Notes: generated by a model from the sequence alone, not told the origin. A stretch of 64,000 nt of DNA from Akkermansiaceae bacterium (GCA_024233085.1 JACKQC010000007.1:124001-188000), one strand, 5' to 3'; numbered from the stretch's first letter, positions 40,659-50,157 are shown. Numbers and translations: made by a program.

Positions 40659-41789
40659 ATGGATTCTTTTCCAATGCCTGATACGCGGCGGTCGGCCCCG
40701 GTCTTTCACGGCGTTGCCGACGGCGTTCCGGTCACCCTTTCCTTCGCGGATTTCATGGCCGCGGCGCTTTACGACCCCGACCACGGCTACTATGCCGATC
40801 CCGATCGGCAACAGACGGGCCGGGGCGGCGATTTCATCACCAGCGTCAGCGTCGGAGCCTGCTTCGGCGGGCTCCTCGGCCGGGAGATCGCCCGGCGCTG
40901 GCGGGAAGATTTCGGAGCGGCCGACCGCTTCGCCATCGTCGAACAGGGCGCCCACGACGGCCGCCTCGCGCGGGATATTCTGGAGGCGATCGCCGGCACG
41001 CCATTGGCCCGGATCGTCCGCTACTTCATCGTCGAGCCCGCGGAACGCCGCCGGAGGTGGCTGCGCGAGTCTTTCGACGGGAATCCCCCGCCGATCGGCG
41101 ATCGCGCGCGAATCGTGGCCTCGCCCGACGAAATCCGCGAGCCGGCCGGCGTGTTTCTCTGCAACGAACTGCTCGACGCCTTTCCCGTGCATCGGGTGCG
41201 GTTTCGGGAGGGCCAATGGCGCGAGATTCGCGTCGAAGTGACCGCTCCCGGCCGATTTCGCGAGGTCGAGGCTCCGATCGGGGCGGCGACGAGTTTGCTT
41301 CGGGAAACCGGGGAGCTGGGCCATGGTTTTCCCGAAGGCTACGAAACCGAACTCTGCCTCGGCGTCGCCCCGTGGGCGCTGTCCGTGGCTCCGATCTTCG
41401 AGCGGGGATGCTGGTGGATCGTGGATTACGGTTATGAGAAAGAGGAATACTATCGGCCCGACCGGCGGCGGGGCACGCTTCGCTGTTTTCGGCGGCACAC
41501 GGCGGGCGAGGATCCTCTCGAGGCCGTGGGGGAGACGGATCTCACGGCTCACGTCGACTTCAGCCGCCTCCGGCGCGCCGCCGAATCGGCGGGCCTGGTA
41601 TTCGAGGGCCTGACCGAGCAGCACCGCTTTTTGACCCGCGCGGCCGGCCCGTGGCTGCTGGAGCTGGAAAGGGACGGCACCGCGCGCCAGCCCGAAAACG
41701 CCAAACGGCTGCGCCAATTCCACACGCTGACCCATCCGGACCTGCTGGGACAGGCCTTCAAAGTGGCGGAGTTTTCGCGGCGGGCGTGA
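40659..41789 (+). CDS. NDUFAF7/COG1565-type SAM-dependent methyltransferase
   Basis: 376 residues. The family N-terminus LSFADFMAAALYDPDHGYYA precedes GRGGDFITSVSVGACFG, and FAIVEQGAHDGRLARDIL stands where the SAM loop (E-x-G-x-G-x-G) normally lies; here the loop is E-Q-G-A-H-D-G. Then come VFLCNELLDAFPVHRV and WWIVDYGYEKEEYY, both diagnostic. The mitochondrial member methylates an arginine of complex I; bacterial targets are unknown. Start ATG 40659 or 40674 (MPDTRR). It is divergent from the PBP and convergent with the btpA-like gene, with repeat copy G in between. Confidence 0.85.
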   Translation: MDSFPMPDTRRSAPVFHGVADGVPVTLSFADFMAAALYDPDHGYYADPDRQQTGRGGDFITSVSVGACFGGLLGREIARRWREDFGAADRFAIVEQGAHDGRLARDILEAIAGTPLARIVRYFIVEPAERRRRWLRESFDGNPPPIGDRARIVASPDEIREPAGVFLCNELLDAFPVHRVRFREGQWREIRVEVTAPGRFREVEAPIGAATSLLRETGELGHGFPEGYETELCLGVAPWALSVAPIFERGCWWIVDYGYEKEEYYRPDRRRGTLRCFRRHTAGEDPLEAVGETDLTAHVDFSRLRRAAESAGLVFEGLTEQHRFLTRAAGPWLLELERDGTARQPENAKRLRQFHTLTHPDLLGQAFKVAEFSRRA

Positions 41790-41794
41790 CGGCG

Positions 41795-41835
41795 ACTCGA
41801 CAGGGTTGACTGGTTGACCTAACCCTGTTGGGTCC
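41795..41835. repeat. palindromic repeat copy G, overlapping the btpA-like 3' end
   Basis: ACTCGACAGGGTTGA (41795-41809) and ACCTAACCCTGTTGGGTCC (41817-41835) in inverted orientation. The second monomer is read on the minus strand as RTQQG followed by the stop TAG (41819-41821) of the btpA-like gene. The other monomer follows the methyltransferase stop by 5 bp. Confidence 0.85.
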
Positions 41836-42640
41836 GGGGCGTTTTTCCGGCGGCTCGGACAAGGGCGGCCACGCGGGCCGGATCGACGGGGGCGGCGAGG
41901 TCTCCGCCCCGCTTCAGGGAAGTGCCGACAATCGCGCCGTCGGCGATCTCCAACAGCGCGGGGAGCGAATCGGCCGTGACGCCGCTGCCCGCGAGCAGAA
42001 AGGCGCCGGGCACGGCTTCGCGGACGGCGCGGAGATCGTCGAACGCGGTCTCGCGGCCGGTGCCGTCGCCGGTGACGATGAGGCCGTCGGCGCCGCCCCG
42101 GTGCCAGGTGTCGCGGGCGGCCTGGGCGATCGAAACGGGCGCGGCCGGCGTGGCGTGCTTGACGAGCACGTCGGCAAAAAGGCGCGTGCCGGGGCACAGT
42201 TCGCGGCGTTTCCGGAGGACTTCGGCGGCCCGGCCCTCGATCAGGCCCTGATCGGTCACCATGGCGCCGCACAGCACGTTTACCCGAACGAACGCGCCGC
42301 CGCACGCGGCCGCGAGTCCGAGGGCCGAGGCGGCGTCGTTCCGCAGCACGTTGAATCCGATCGGGAAATCCGCGTCGCCCAGGTCCCCGCGCACGGCGAC
42401 GGCGGCCCGCGCCATGGCGGCCACCGTTTCGGGGGGCACTCGATCCGGGAAGAAAGGGAGATCGCCGAAGTTCTCGATCACCAGGGCATCCATGCCGCCG
42501 TCGTAAAACGCGCGGGCGTCGGCGACGGCGGCCCGGAGCACGGCGTCGGGATCGCCTTCCCATCCGGGCGAACCGGGAAGCGGCCGCAGATGGATGACGC
42601 CGGCGAGAAAGGGGCCGGGGAAGCGAGCCGGCTCAGGCAT
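41819..42640 (-). CDS. BtpA/SgcQ family protein
   Basis: 273 residues with a TIM-barrel of the BtpA family (named for a thylakoid photosystem I protein; the E. coli SgcQ member is a putative sugar-metabolism enzyme). Signs are VIHLRPLPGSP at the N-terminus, the DALVIENFGDLPF block, GFNVLRNDA, FADVLVKHA, and GLIVTGDGTG, LAGSGVT, AIVGTSLKRGG at the C-terminus. This organism is unlikely to be photosynthetic, so the function is open. The last codons and stop lie inside repeat copy G. The start overlaps the upstream exported-protein gene by 8 bp. Confidence 0.88.
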   Translation of the reverse strand: MPEPARFPGPFLAGVIHLRPLPGSPGWEGDPDAVLRAAVADARAFYDGGMDALVIENFGDLPFFPDRVPPETVAAMARAAVAVRGDLGDADFPIGFNVLRNDAASALGLAAACGGAFVRVNVLCGAMVTDQGLIEGRAAEVLRKRRELCPGTRLFADVLVKHATPAAPVSIAQAARDTWHRGGADGLIVTGDGTGRETAFDDLRAVREAVPGAFLLAGSGVTADSLPALLEIADGAIVGTSLKRGGDLAAPVDPARVAALVRAAGKTPRTQQG

Positions 42641-43598
42641 CCCGCAAAGAAAGCAGTTTGATCACGATGCGCTGGCGCATGGGCACCTGAATCGTCCCGG
42701 ATTGGAGCCGGTCGGGATTCGGGACGGAGGCGTTCACATTGAGCGTCTGCTCGCTGAATCGGGGAATGCCCAAGGCCTTGTCGAAATAGAAGCGGCCCGT
42801 CATCTGCCGGCCCTCGAAACCCATTTTTCCCTGTCCGGCGCCGGGCTGCACGCCGGTCACGGCCACGTCGCCCTTGATGCCGCCGGTGTATTCGATGAGG
42901 GCGCAGTCGGCGTTTTCGTGGGCTTCGTCCCTCACGTAGCGGTAATTGATTTCGAAGTCGATCTCGCCCAGTTCGCCGAGGGAGCGCTTGCCTTTCTGTG
43001 TCCATTCCTGTCCGGGCGCGACTCGGTCTTTCGGAAAGCCCTGGAGCACGCTGACGACGAGCTGTTTCAACTGGTCGGGGCCGAACTGCGGCAGGCCCGG
43101 CAGGGGCGTGGCGGGTCCGCCGCCCCCGACCTCGGTGGAGCCGACGACTTTCCCGTCGGGGTCGAGATCCATCACCACGGAGCGGCGTGTGGCGCCCTCG
43201 AAATGCATGGCGAGCGCGGAATCTTTCGTCGCGGGATCGGACGAGTCGTAGCGAACCTGTTTGGCTCCGGCGTTGATTTCGAGAACGAGCTTTTCGGTCG
43301 AGGCGGTCACGCGAACGCCGGGTTCGCCTCCGTCGCGATTGGCGGTGAGAAACCGCGATTCGTGGTTCATCACGAACCGGCGCGCGGCGGCGGAGACATC
43401 CTCCCCGGGACCGGCGAGGGCGACGCCGGTCTCGGCGGCGAAGGTGTAGATCTTGCCGGGTAGAAACCGGGGCTTCATCACGCTTCCCTCGGCGGCGGCG
43501 GATGGCTGCGTCTGAGCCTCCTGGGCAGGCAGGGCTTCGGCGAAAAAGGCGGCGGAAAAAACCGCCAGCGAAAGCGGGAGGGGAGTGGCGCGATGCAT
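42633..43598 (-). CDS. exported protein of unknown function (DUF6263-like)
   Basis: 321 residues with a signal peptide (MHRATPLPLSLAVFSAAFFAEALPA) and a soluble domain of about 290 residues. A pattern of GKIYTFAAETGV, FVMNHESRFLT, KLVLEINAGAKQVRYDSSD, DLDPDGKVVG and VAPGQEWTQKGKRS suggests a beta-rich lipoprotein-like fold similar to DUF6263, though the family call is tentative. No Cys lipobox is present. It overlaps the following btpA-like gene by 8 bp. The TTG three codons upstream is an alternative start. Confidence 0.6.
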   Translation of the reverse strand: MHRATPLPLSLAVFSAAFFAEALPAQEAQTQPSAAAEGSVMKPRFLPGKIYTFAAETGVALAGPGEDVSAAARRFVMNHESRFLTANRDGGEPGVRVTASTEKLVLEINAGAKQVRYDSSDPATKDSALAMHFEGATRRSVVMDLDPDGKVVGSTEVGGGGPATPLPGLPQFGPDQLKQLVVSVLQGFPKDRVAPGQEWTQKGKRSLGELGEIDFEINYRYVRDEAHENADCALIEYTGGIKGDVAVTGVQPGAGQGKMGFEGRQMTGRFYFDKALGIPRFSEQTLNVNASVPNPDRLQSGTIQVPMRQRIVIKLLSLRDA

Positions 43599-43737
43599 GG
43601 CTGGCAAACGGAGGAAGTCCGAGGGAGGGGTTGAACGACAACAGGGAAAAGCGACCCGGCGGGGACGCTCCGTAGAAAACCACAGCGCTCCGAAGAAAGC
43701 AAACGACGGCCCCCCGCGGCCCGGCGCCGGCGGGCCG

Positions 43738-44973
43738 TCAGTCCAGCGTGTAAACGAACAAGCCGGACTTCAGCTTCGGCTCGAACCAGGTGGATTTCGG
43801 GGGCATGATCTCGCCGGCGTCGGCGATGTCGATGAGCTGGTCGATGGTGACGGGCGCCATGGAAAAAGCGGCCGCCCACTCGCCGGAGTCGACGCGTTTT
43901 TCCAACTCGGCCGTGCCGCGAATGCCGCCGACGAAATCGATGCGCTCGTCGGTGCGCGGGTCGCCGATTCCCAGCACGGGCGTCAACAGGCGATCCTGGA
44001 GCACGGAGACGTCGAGCCGGTCGATCGGGCTCGACCCGGCGCCGACGGGCGGCCACGCCAGTGTGTGCCAGGCTCCGTCGAGGTAGAGGCGGACCGATCC
44101 CGGGCCGTCGGGGGTTTTTTCGCCGGTGTTGGAGTCGAGATCGAAGATTTCGCCGGCTTTGGCGAGGAATTCGGCGGGTGACAGGCCCGCGAGATCGCGA
44201 ACGACGCGGTTGTAGGGAAGGATTTGCAACTGGCTGGCGGGAAAGAGGACGGCGAGAAACCAGTTGTAGCCCTCGTCGCCGGTGTGGTTCGGATTGGCCG
44301 CGCGGCGTTCGGAACCGACGCGGTGGGCGCTGGCGCTGCGGTGATGGCCGTCCGCGACGTAGGAGACCGGCACGGCGGCGAAAGTTTCGAGCAGCGGGGC
44401 CGCTTCCCCGGCCGGGACGCGCCAGACGGTGTGCTGGACGCCGGCTTCGTCGGCGAAGTCGGCCTCCGGGGCGTGCGCGGCACAGCGCTCGGTGACAAAG
44501 GCGTCGATGGCGGTTTCATCGCGGTAGGTGAGGAACACGGGACCGGGATGAGCGTTGATGGTCTCGACGAGCCGTTTGCGGTCGTTTTCCTTCACCGGCC
44601 GGGTCTTTTCGTGTTTGCGGATGATGTCGTTTCCGTAGTCGTCGATGTGGCAGGTCAGGGCGATGCCGGTCTGGGCGTGGCCGTTCATGATCTGCCGGTA
44701 GAGATAGACGCAGGGCTCCGATTCGCGGACGAAGAGACCGTCGCGCTGAAGGCGCTGGAAATTCGCGTTCGCGGCGGCGTAGATGGCTTCCGAATAAGGG
44801 TCGGTGCCGTCGGGAAAGTCGATTTCCGCGCGCACCACGTGGAGAAAGCTGTCGGGATTTCCCTCGGCCAGGGCGCGGGCCTCGGCGGTGTTGACGACAT
44901 CGTAGGGCACGGAGGCGACGCGCGCGGCGCGGCCGGGGGCGGGTACCAGGGCGGCAAAGGGGCGGACTTTCAT
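43738..44973 (-). CDS. DUF1015 family protein
   Basis: 411 residues of the DUF1015 (HTH-like) family: the N-terminus VRPFAALVPAPGRAARVASVPYDVVN, then AEGNPDSFLHVVRAEIDFPDG, ENDRKRLVETINAHPGPVFLTY, VSYVADGHHRSASA, and the C-terminal FVGGIRGTAELEKRV. The family is often linked to serC or serA, but here no such gene is near. The function is unknown. ATG 44973 starts the conserved N-terminus. It is divergent from the PpiD-like gene. Confidence 0.9.
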   Translation of the reverse strand: MKVRPFAALVPAPGRAARVASVPYDVVNTAEARALAEGNPDSFLHVVRAEIDFPDGTDPYSEAIYAAANANFQRLQRDGLFVRESEPCVYLYRQIMNGHAQTGIALTCHIDDYGNDIIRKHEKTRPVKENDRKRLVETINAHPGPVFLTYRDETAIDAFVTERCAAHAPEADFADEAGVQHTVWRVPAGEAAPLLETFAAVPVSYVADGHHRSASAHRVGSERRAANPNHTGDEGYNWFLAVLFPASQLQILPYNRVVRDLAGLSPAEFLAKAGEIFDLDSNTGEKTPDGPGSVRLYLDGAWHTLAWPPVGAGSSPIDRLDVSVLQDRLLTPVLGIGDPRTDERIDFVGGIRGTAELEKRVDSGEWAAAFSMAPVTIDQLIDIADAGEIMPPKSTWFEPKLKSGLFVYTLD

Positions 44974-45146
44974 TGAAACGAGAATCGGCGGGAAATTTCC
45001 GGCAATCCCTACACGCATCCGGACCGATCACAACCGGCGATTCGGGCGGCGCCGGGGACGGAAAAAGGGGTTGCCGGGATGGGGAGGGCTTCATACATTC
45101 CCCGGCCCTTTCCGATGGGGGCGAAACTCAGACCAAACCGACCGCG

Positions 45147-46748
45147 ATGCTTTCCCATTTCCTCAAGGCCAAGACCTTTGTGCTTTTCGTGCTGATCCTG
45201 CTTTTTGCGGGCCTGGCTTACTTCTCCTCAGATTTCGACTTCCGCCAGGGCAAGCTCGGCGACGCCAACTGCGTGGTGCGAGTCTACGGAAAATGCTACC
45301 GGCAGAAGGAAACGGACCGGCTGTCGCAGTTTTTCTGGGTCGCCAACGACCTGCTGTGGATCGATTTTTCCCGCTCGCTCTTTGACGAGGCCCGGCAGGA
45401 CCGCGACACGACGAATTTTGTGATGAGCCTGATCATTCTGCGCCGGGAGGCGGAGAAGCTCGGCATCCATCCGACCGACGAGGAAGCCAAGCAGGCGATC
45501 CGGACTTCGCCGCTGTTTCAATTTCAGACCTGGATCGATGACGATGTGCTGAAGAACCGCATTCTCGGCCCGCGGGGGCTGGGAATGGCCGACCTGGTGC
45601 AACTGGCGAAGGACTACCTGTGCTGGCAGCGGATGCACGATCTGCTGGAGGCCGGCAACCAGCCGGTGGCCATCGAGATCGACAAGACCTACCTGCGCGA
45701 CAACCAGCAGTATCAGGCTTCGCTGATCGAGTTCAATCGCTCCGACTTCGTGGACAAGGTGAAGATCGACGACGCGGCGATCCAGAAATACTACGACGAA
45801 AACAAGGAGACGCTGCTGTCCGACGAGAAACGCGCCTTTCAGTATGCGCGGTTCACGCCGCCGGCCGAGACGGCCGAAATGACCAACGAACAGAAGGCGC
45901 GGCAACGCCTCGACTACGATCGCAAGGTCAACGTGATCTATGCCGATCTGTCGGAGGAGGGCGCGGACTTCGCCGCGGTGGCCGGCAAGCATGTCGCCGA
46001 CAAAGGAAACGCCTTCAAGATCGAGCTGAAGGAAACGGGGCTTTTCGCCGAGGTGTCTCCGCCGGAGGATCTGGCGAAGAAGGACGAATTGCTCGGGGAT
46101 CTTTTCAGCGCGGCGATGGCGCCGCTGCCGGGCCGTTCGGTCACGGTTCCGGTCAAGGAGGAGGATGGAAGTTATCGGATTTTCAAACTGACGCGGGTGC
46201 GGAAGCCCGAGCCGCTCTCGCTCGAAGCCGCGAAAGAACAGATCAAAAAGGCGCTGACGGCGCGCGAGTCCAACCGGCTCGTCACCGAGGCGGCCAACGA
46301 CGCCCAGGCGAAACTGACCGAGGCGCTCGAGTCCGGCAAACCCATCGCCGACGCCGTGAAGGCCGCGGGAGTGACCCTCAAACCGCTGACGCCCTTTTCG
46401 AAAAGCGAACCGCCAAAGGAAACGCCCAACGCGGATCTCGTGGTCGCGGCCGCGCTCGAGACCGCGCCGAAAGCCGTGAGTCCGGCAAAGCCGAAACCGC
46501 TCGGCGAGGGCTACCTGATGGTCTATGTCGACGGCATCGTGCTGGTGGAAAGCAAGGACGAGGACGCGCGAAAGGATTCGCTGAAGCTGTCGGCGAGCGG
46601 CGACTATCGGCGGGCGATTTTCAACGCGTGGTTCGCCCGCCGCAAGGCGGAGTCCGGCGCGCAGCGGATGGGTCCGATCGGGGCCGACGACTTGAAGTCC
46701 GGCGACGAGGAGGGGAACAAGGAGGCGGAAACGCCGGCCGAAAGCTGA
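45147..46748 (+). CDS. PpiD/SurA-like periplasmic chaperone
   Basis: 533 residues with one N-terminal transmembrane helix (about 11-28) anchoring a periplasmic part. Residues 30-200 form a SurA/PpiD N-domain (NFVMSLIILRREAEKLGIHPTDEEA), and residues about 225-420 contain a parvulin-like domain (KRAFQYARFTPPAET, PLPGRSVTVPVKEEDGSYRIFKLTRV). The C-terminal portion is another SurA-like helical part with ALTARESNRLVTEAAND. It is predicted to help fold or quality-control exported proteins; PPIase activity is uncertain. ATG 45147 is chosen. It is followed after 26 bp by a TPR gene. Confidence 0.8.
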   Translation: MLSHFLKAKTFVLFVLILLFAGLAYFSSDFDFRQGKLGDANCVVRVYGKCYRQKETDRLSQFFWVANDLLWIDFSRSLFDEARQDRDTTNFVMSLIILRREAEKLGIHPTDEEAKQAIRTSPLFQFQTWIDDDVLKNRILGPRGLGMADLVQLAKDYLCWQRMHDLLEAGNQPVAIEIDKTYLRDNQQYQASLIEFNRSDFVDKVKIDDAAIQKYYDENKETLLSDEKRAFQYARFTPPAETAEMTNEQKARQRLDYDRKVNVIYADLSEEGADFAAVAGKHVADKGNAFKIELKETGLFAEVSPPEDLAKKDELLGDLFSAAMAPLPGRSVTVPVKEEDGSYRIFKLTRVRKPEPLSLEAAKEQIKKALTARESNRLVTEAANDAQAKLTEALESGKPIADAVKAAGVTLKPLTPFSKSEPPKETPNADLVVAAALETAPKAVSPAKPKPLGEGYLMVYVDGIVLVESKDEDARKDSLKLSASGDYRRAIFNAWFARRKAESGAQRMGPIGADDLKSGDEEGNKEAETPAES

Positions 46749-46774
46749 ATCGGCGGAACCTTTTTTCTGGAACG

Positions 46775-47122
46775 ATGGGCGAGTGCGACGCGTTGTTCGA
46801 CGACGCCAACGGCGATCTGGCGGTCGGCGATCTGGACTCGGCGGTCGCCAAATACCGGCGCTGCGTCGAACTGGATCCGGATTTTTTCGACGGCTGGCAC
46901 GCGCTCGGCATGGCGCTGATGAAGACCGGCGAAATCCGGGAGGCGATCGGCGCGGGATTGAAGGCGGTGACGCTGAAACCGAACGATCTGCTGGCGTGGA
47001 CGTCGCTCTCCCAGATGTATGTGAAAGACGGCCAGATCGCGGCGGCCGAGGACGCCAAGTCCAACGCGCGCATCCTCTCCCTCGGCGGAAAGGTCTCGCG
47101 GGAGGCGGACGGAGATTCCTGA
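46775..47122 (+). CDS. TPR-repeat protein
   Basis: 115 residues with about three tetratricopeptide repeats: FDDANGDLAVGDLDSAVAKYRRCVELDPD, then FDGWHALGMALMKTGEIREAIGAGLKAVTLKPN, then LAWTSLSQMYVKDGQIAAAEDAKSNARIL, described here in overview. The small size suggests a protein-interaction adaptor. It lies 26 bp after the PpiD-like gene and is likely co-transcribed. No signal peptide. Confidence 0.8.
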   Translation: MGECDALFDDANGDLAVGDLDSAVAKYRRCVELDPDFFDGWHALGMALMKTGEIREAIGAGLKAVTLKPNDLLAWTSLSQMYVKDGQIAAAEDAKSNARILSLGGKVSREADGDS

Positions 47123-47171
47123 CCGGTGAAACGGCGGAGGGAGCGCTGGGCTTCCGACCCGATCCCCCCGT

Positions 47172-47199
47172 TTGACACCCCGGATCGAACAAGTATCGT
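47172..47199 (+). promoter_or_regulatory. candidate promoter of ppdK
   Basis: TTGACA (47172-47177, exact -35 consensus) and TATCGT (47194-47199) with a 16-bp spacer. It gives a leader of about 145 nt before the ATG at 47350. It lies in the 227-bp gap between the TPR gene and ppdK; no riboswitch-like fold was recognised in the leader. Confidence 0.5.
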
Positions 47200-47349
47200 T
47201 GCGCCGCCTTTTCGGGGGGCGGTCGCGGGCATCTCTTTTTCCGGCGTTATCCCGCCCCTCGAACATCCGTGGCAACCCTCCCCCCGGCCGGGCGCCCGAC
47301 CTTTTCTCGAGCCCGCCGTTTCTACCGATTCGATCAACCCAACACAACC

Positions 47350-50157
47350 ATGGCCAAAAAAGCAGCCAAGAAACCAGCAGCCAAAAAATCCGCGGCCAAG
47401 TCCGGCGGCAAATCCACCAAGTACGTTTACACCTGGGGCGGCGGCAAGGCCGACGGCAACGGGTCCATGAAGGCCCTGTTGGGCGGAAAGGGCGCCAATC
47501 TGGCGGAGATGACCCGCATCGGGCTTCCGGTGCCTCCGGGATTCACGGTGACCACGGAGGTCTGCACCTACTACTACGACCACAAACGTTCCTACCCGGC
47601 GGAGCTGCGCGGCCAGATGGAGGCCGGCATTCGCAACATGGAAAAAATCATGGGCTGCAAGTTCGGCGACGCCAAGGGCATGCCGCTGCTGGTGGCCGTC
47701 CGGTCCGGGGCGCGCGATTCGATGCCTGGCATGATGGACACGATTCTGAACCTCGGCCTGAACGACCAAACGGTCGAGGCGCTGGTGAACGCCACCCGGA
47801 ACGAGCGCTTCGCCTGGGACTGCTACCGCCGTTTCGTTCAGATGTATGGCGACGTGGTGCTCGGCGTGCAAAAACGCGAGGGCGAAGACCACGAACCCTT
47901 CGAAACGGTGATCGAAGCCTTCAAGCACGAAAAATATCATCGCGACATCATCGACTCGGAACTGACCGCCGATGACCAGAAGGAACTGGTGAAACGCTTC
48001 AAGAAACTGGTGAAAGACCGCACGGGACATTCCTTCCCGAGCGATCCCTGGGACCAGCTGATGGGCGCGGCCGGCGCCGTCTTCGGTTCCTGGATGAACG
48101 ACCGGGCCATCGTTTACCGCCGGAAATACAATATCCCCGCCGAGTGGGGCACGGCCGTCAACGTGCAGGCGATGGTGTACGGTAACACCGGCGAGACCTC
48201 GGGATCCGGCGTCGCCTTCACCCGCAACCCGGCGAACGGCGTCAACGAATTCTACGGCGAATTCCTGATCAACGCCCAGGGCGAGGATGTCGTGGCGGGC
48301 GTGCGCACCCCGGAGCCGGTGGCTGACCTGAAGAAGCAGATGCCGAAGGCATTCGCCGAGCTGATGAAGGTTCGCTCCATCCTGGAAAAACATTTCAAGG
48401 ACGTCCAGGACGTCGAATTCACCATCCAGGAGGGCAAGCTCTTCATGCTTCAGACCCGGAACGGAAAGCGCACGGCGGCCGCCGCCCTGAAGTTCTCGAT
48501 GGACATGGTGAAGGAGAAACTGATCGACTGGGAAACCGCCGTGCTGCGCAATCCGGCCGACCAGCTCGACCAGTTGCTCGCGCCGATTTTCGACCCGGCC
48601 GAGCTGAAAAAGGCCAAGGCCATCGCCACCGGTCTCCCGGCCGGTCCCGGTGCCGCGAGCGGAAAGATCTACCTGAACGCCGATCGCGCCGCCGCCGCCG
48701 AGGCGAAGGGCGAAAAAGTCCTTCTGGTCCGCAACGAAACCTCCCCGGAAGACCTGCGCGGCATGATCGCCGCCGAGGGCATCCTGACGGCGAAGGGCGG
48801 AGTCTCCAGTCACGCGGCCCTCGTCGCCCGGCAGATGGGCAAGGTCTGTATCTGCGGCGCCTCGGCACTGGAAATCGACTACGACAAGAAAACGGTCGCG
48901 GTGGCCGGCCAGAAGTTCAAGGAAGGTGACTTTCTCAGCATCGACGGCACCAGCGGAACCGTTTACGGCGGTGAAATCAAGACCGCGCCGTCGGAAATCA
49001 TCACCGGCATGCTGCACGGCGACAAGGCCGCGCAGAAGACCGAGAAATTCAAGAGCTTCCAGCAGCTCATGAAGTGGTGCTCGGAAGTGACACGCCTTCA
49101 GGTGCGCACCAACGCCGACAACCCCGAGCAGACCGCCAACGCCATCGCCTTCGGAGCGCAGGGCATTGGTCTGACCCGCACGGAGCACATGTTCTTCGAG
49201 GGCGATCGGATCGACGCCATGCGCGAAATGATTCTCGCGGACAACGAAACGGACCGCCGCAAGGCCCTCGCGAAGTTGCTTCCCTATCAGCGCGAGGATT
49301 TCGCCGGAATCTTCAAGGCCTTGAAAGGCCTGCCCGCGACGGTTCGCCTGCTGGACCCGCCGTTGCACGAATTCCTGCCGCACGACGCCAAATCCCAGGC
49401 CGAACTCGCCAAGAAACTCGGCGTCAAACCGGCGCACATCGCCCATCGGGTGGAACAGCTCCACGAGTTCAACCCCATGCTGGGCCACCGCGGCTGCCGC
49501 CTCGGGATTGCCTATCCTGAAATCACCGAGATGCAGGCCCGCGCCGTCTTCGAAGCCGCGGCCGACGTTTCGAAGAAGAAGATCAAGGTGCATCCCGAGG
49601 TGATGATCCCGCTGGTCGGCTTCGCGAAGGAGCTTCAGCTCCAGGTCGAAATCGTCCACCGTGTCGCCGCCGAAGTGATGACGGAGAAGAAGGTGAAGTT
49701 CGATTACCTCGTCGGCACCATGATTGAAGTGCCGCGCGGCGCCCTGACCGCCGACGAGATCGCCGGCACGGCGCAGTTCTTCAGCTTCGGCACCAACGAT
49801 CTGACGCAGACCGCGCTGGGTATCAGCCGAGACGACATGGGGAACTTCCTCATGCCGTACACGGAGAACGAGATCTTCAAGAAGAACCCATTCGCCACGC
49901 TCGACACGACGGGCGTGGGCCAGCTCATGGAAATCGCCGTCGCGAAGGGCCGTCGGACCCGCCCCGATATCAAGCTCGGCATTTGCGGCGAGCATGGCGG
50001 CGATCCGGACAGCGTGAAGTTCTGCCACAAAGTCGGCCTGAACTACGTGAGCTGCTCGCCCTACCGGGTGCCGGTGGCTCGCCTCGCCGCGGCCCAGGCC
50101 GCCATCGAAGAAAAGCGGTCCTCCCAACCGGCGAAGAAGGGCGGGAAGCGGAAATAA
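47350..50157 (+). CDS. ppdK: pyruvate, phosphate dikinase
   Basis: 935 residues. It interconverts pyruvate, ATP and Pi with PEP, AMP and PPi. Domains run in order: ATP-grasp (GGKGANLAEMTRIGLPVPPGFTVTTE, MPLLVAVRSGARDSMPGMMDTILNLG), the central phospho-His domain with H488 in GGVSSHAALVARQMGK, and the C-terminal PEP/pyruvate barrel with NPMLGHRGCRLG, FSFGTNDLTQTALGISRDD and Cys879 in GICGEHGGDP. The N-terminus carries an unusual Lys/Ala-rich extension of about 20 residues (AKKAAKKPAAKKSAAK) and the C-terminus ends KKGGKRK, both like histone H1 tails. It has its own promoter and a strong terminator. Confidence 0.96.
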   Translation: MAKKAAKKPAAKKSAAKSGGKSTKYVYTWGGGKADGNGSMKALLGGKGANLAEMTRIGLPVPPGFTVTTEVCTYYYDHKRSYPAELRGQMEAGIRNMEKIMGCKFGDAKGMPLLVAVRSGARDSMPGMMDTILNLGLNDQTVEALVNATRNERFAWDCYRRFVQMYGDVVLGVQKREGEDHEPFETVIEAFKHEKYHRDIIDSELTADDQKELVKRFKKLVKDRTGHSFPSDPWDQLMGAAGAVFGSWMNDRAIVYRRKYNIPAEWGTAVNVQAMVYGNTGETSGSGVAFTRNPANGVNEFYGEFLINAQGEDVVAGVRTPEPVADLKKQMPKAFAELMKVRSILEKHFKDVQDVEFTIQEGKLFMLQTRNGKRTAAAALKFSMDMVKEKLIDWETAVLRNPADQLDQLLAPIFDPAELKKAKAIATGLPAGPGAASGKIYLNADRAAAAEAKGEKVLLVRNETSPEDLRGMIAAEGILTAKGGVSSHAALVARQMGKVCICGASALEIDYDKKTVAVAGQKFKEGDFLSIDGTSGTVYGGEIKTAPSEIITGMLHGDKAAQKTEKFKSFQQLMKWCSEVTRLQVRTNADNPEQTANAIAFGAQGIGLTRTEHMFFEGDRIDAMREMILADNETDRRKALAKLLPYQREDFAGIFKALKGLPATVRLLDPPLHEFLPHDAKSQAELAKKLGVKPAHIAHRVEQLHEFNPMLGHRGCRLGIAYPEITEMQARAVFEAAADVSKKKIKVHPEVMIPLVGFAKELQLQVEIVHRVAAEVMTEKKVKFDYLVGTMIEVPRGALTADEIAGTAQFFSFGTNDLTQTALGISRDDMGNFLMPYTENEIFKKNPFATLDTTGVGQLMEIAVAKGRRTRPDIKLGICGEHGGDPDSVKFCHKVGLNYVSCSPYRVPVARLAAAQAAIEEKRSSQPAKKGGKRK

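Noticed and set aside
37804..41241. 1145-codon open frame on the plus strand opposite the PBP gene
   Set aside because: Antisense to a PBP with intact GT51 motifs; the frame also runs out of phase over the methyltransferase gene.
46621..50127. 1168-codon open frame on the minus strand across ppdK
   Set aside because: Antisense shadow of a complete ppdK in a GC-rich gene; composition is low complexity and no domain is present.
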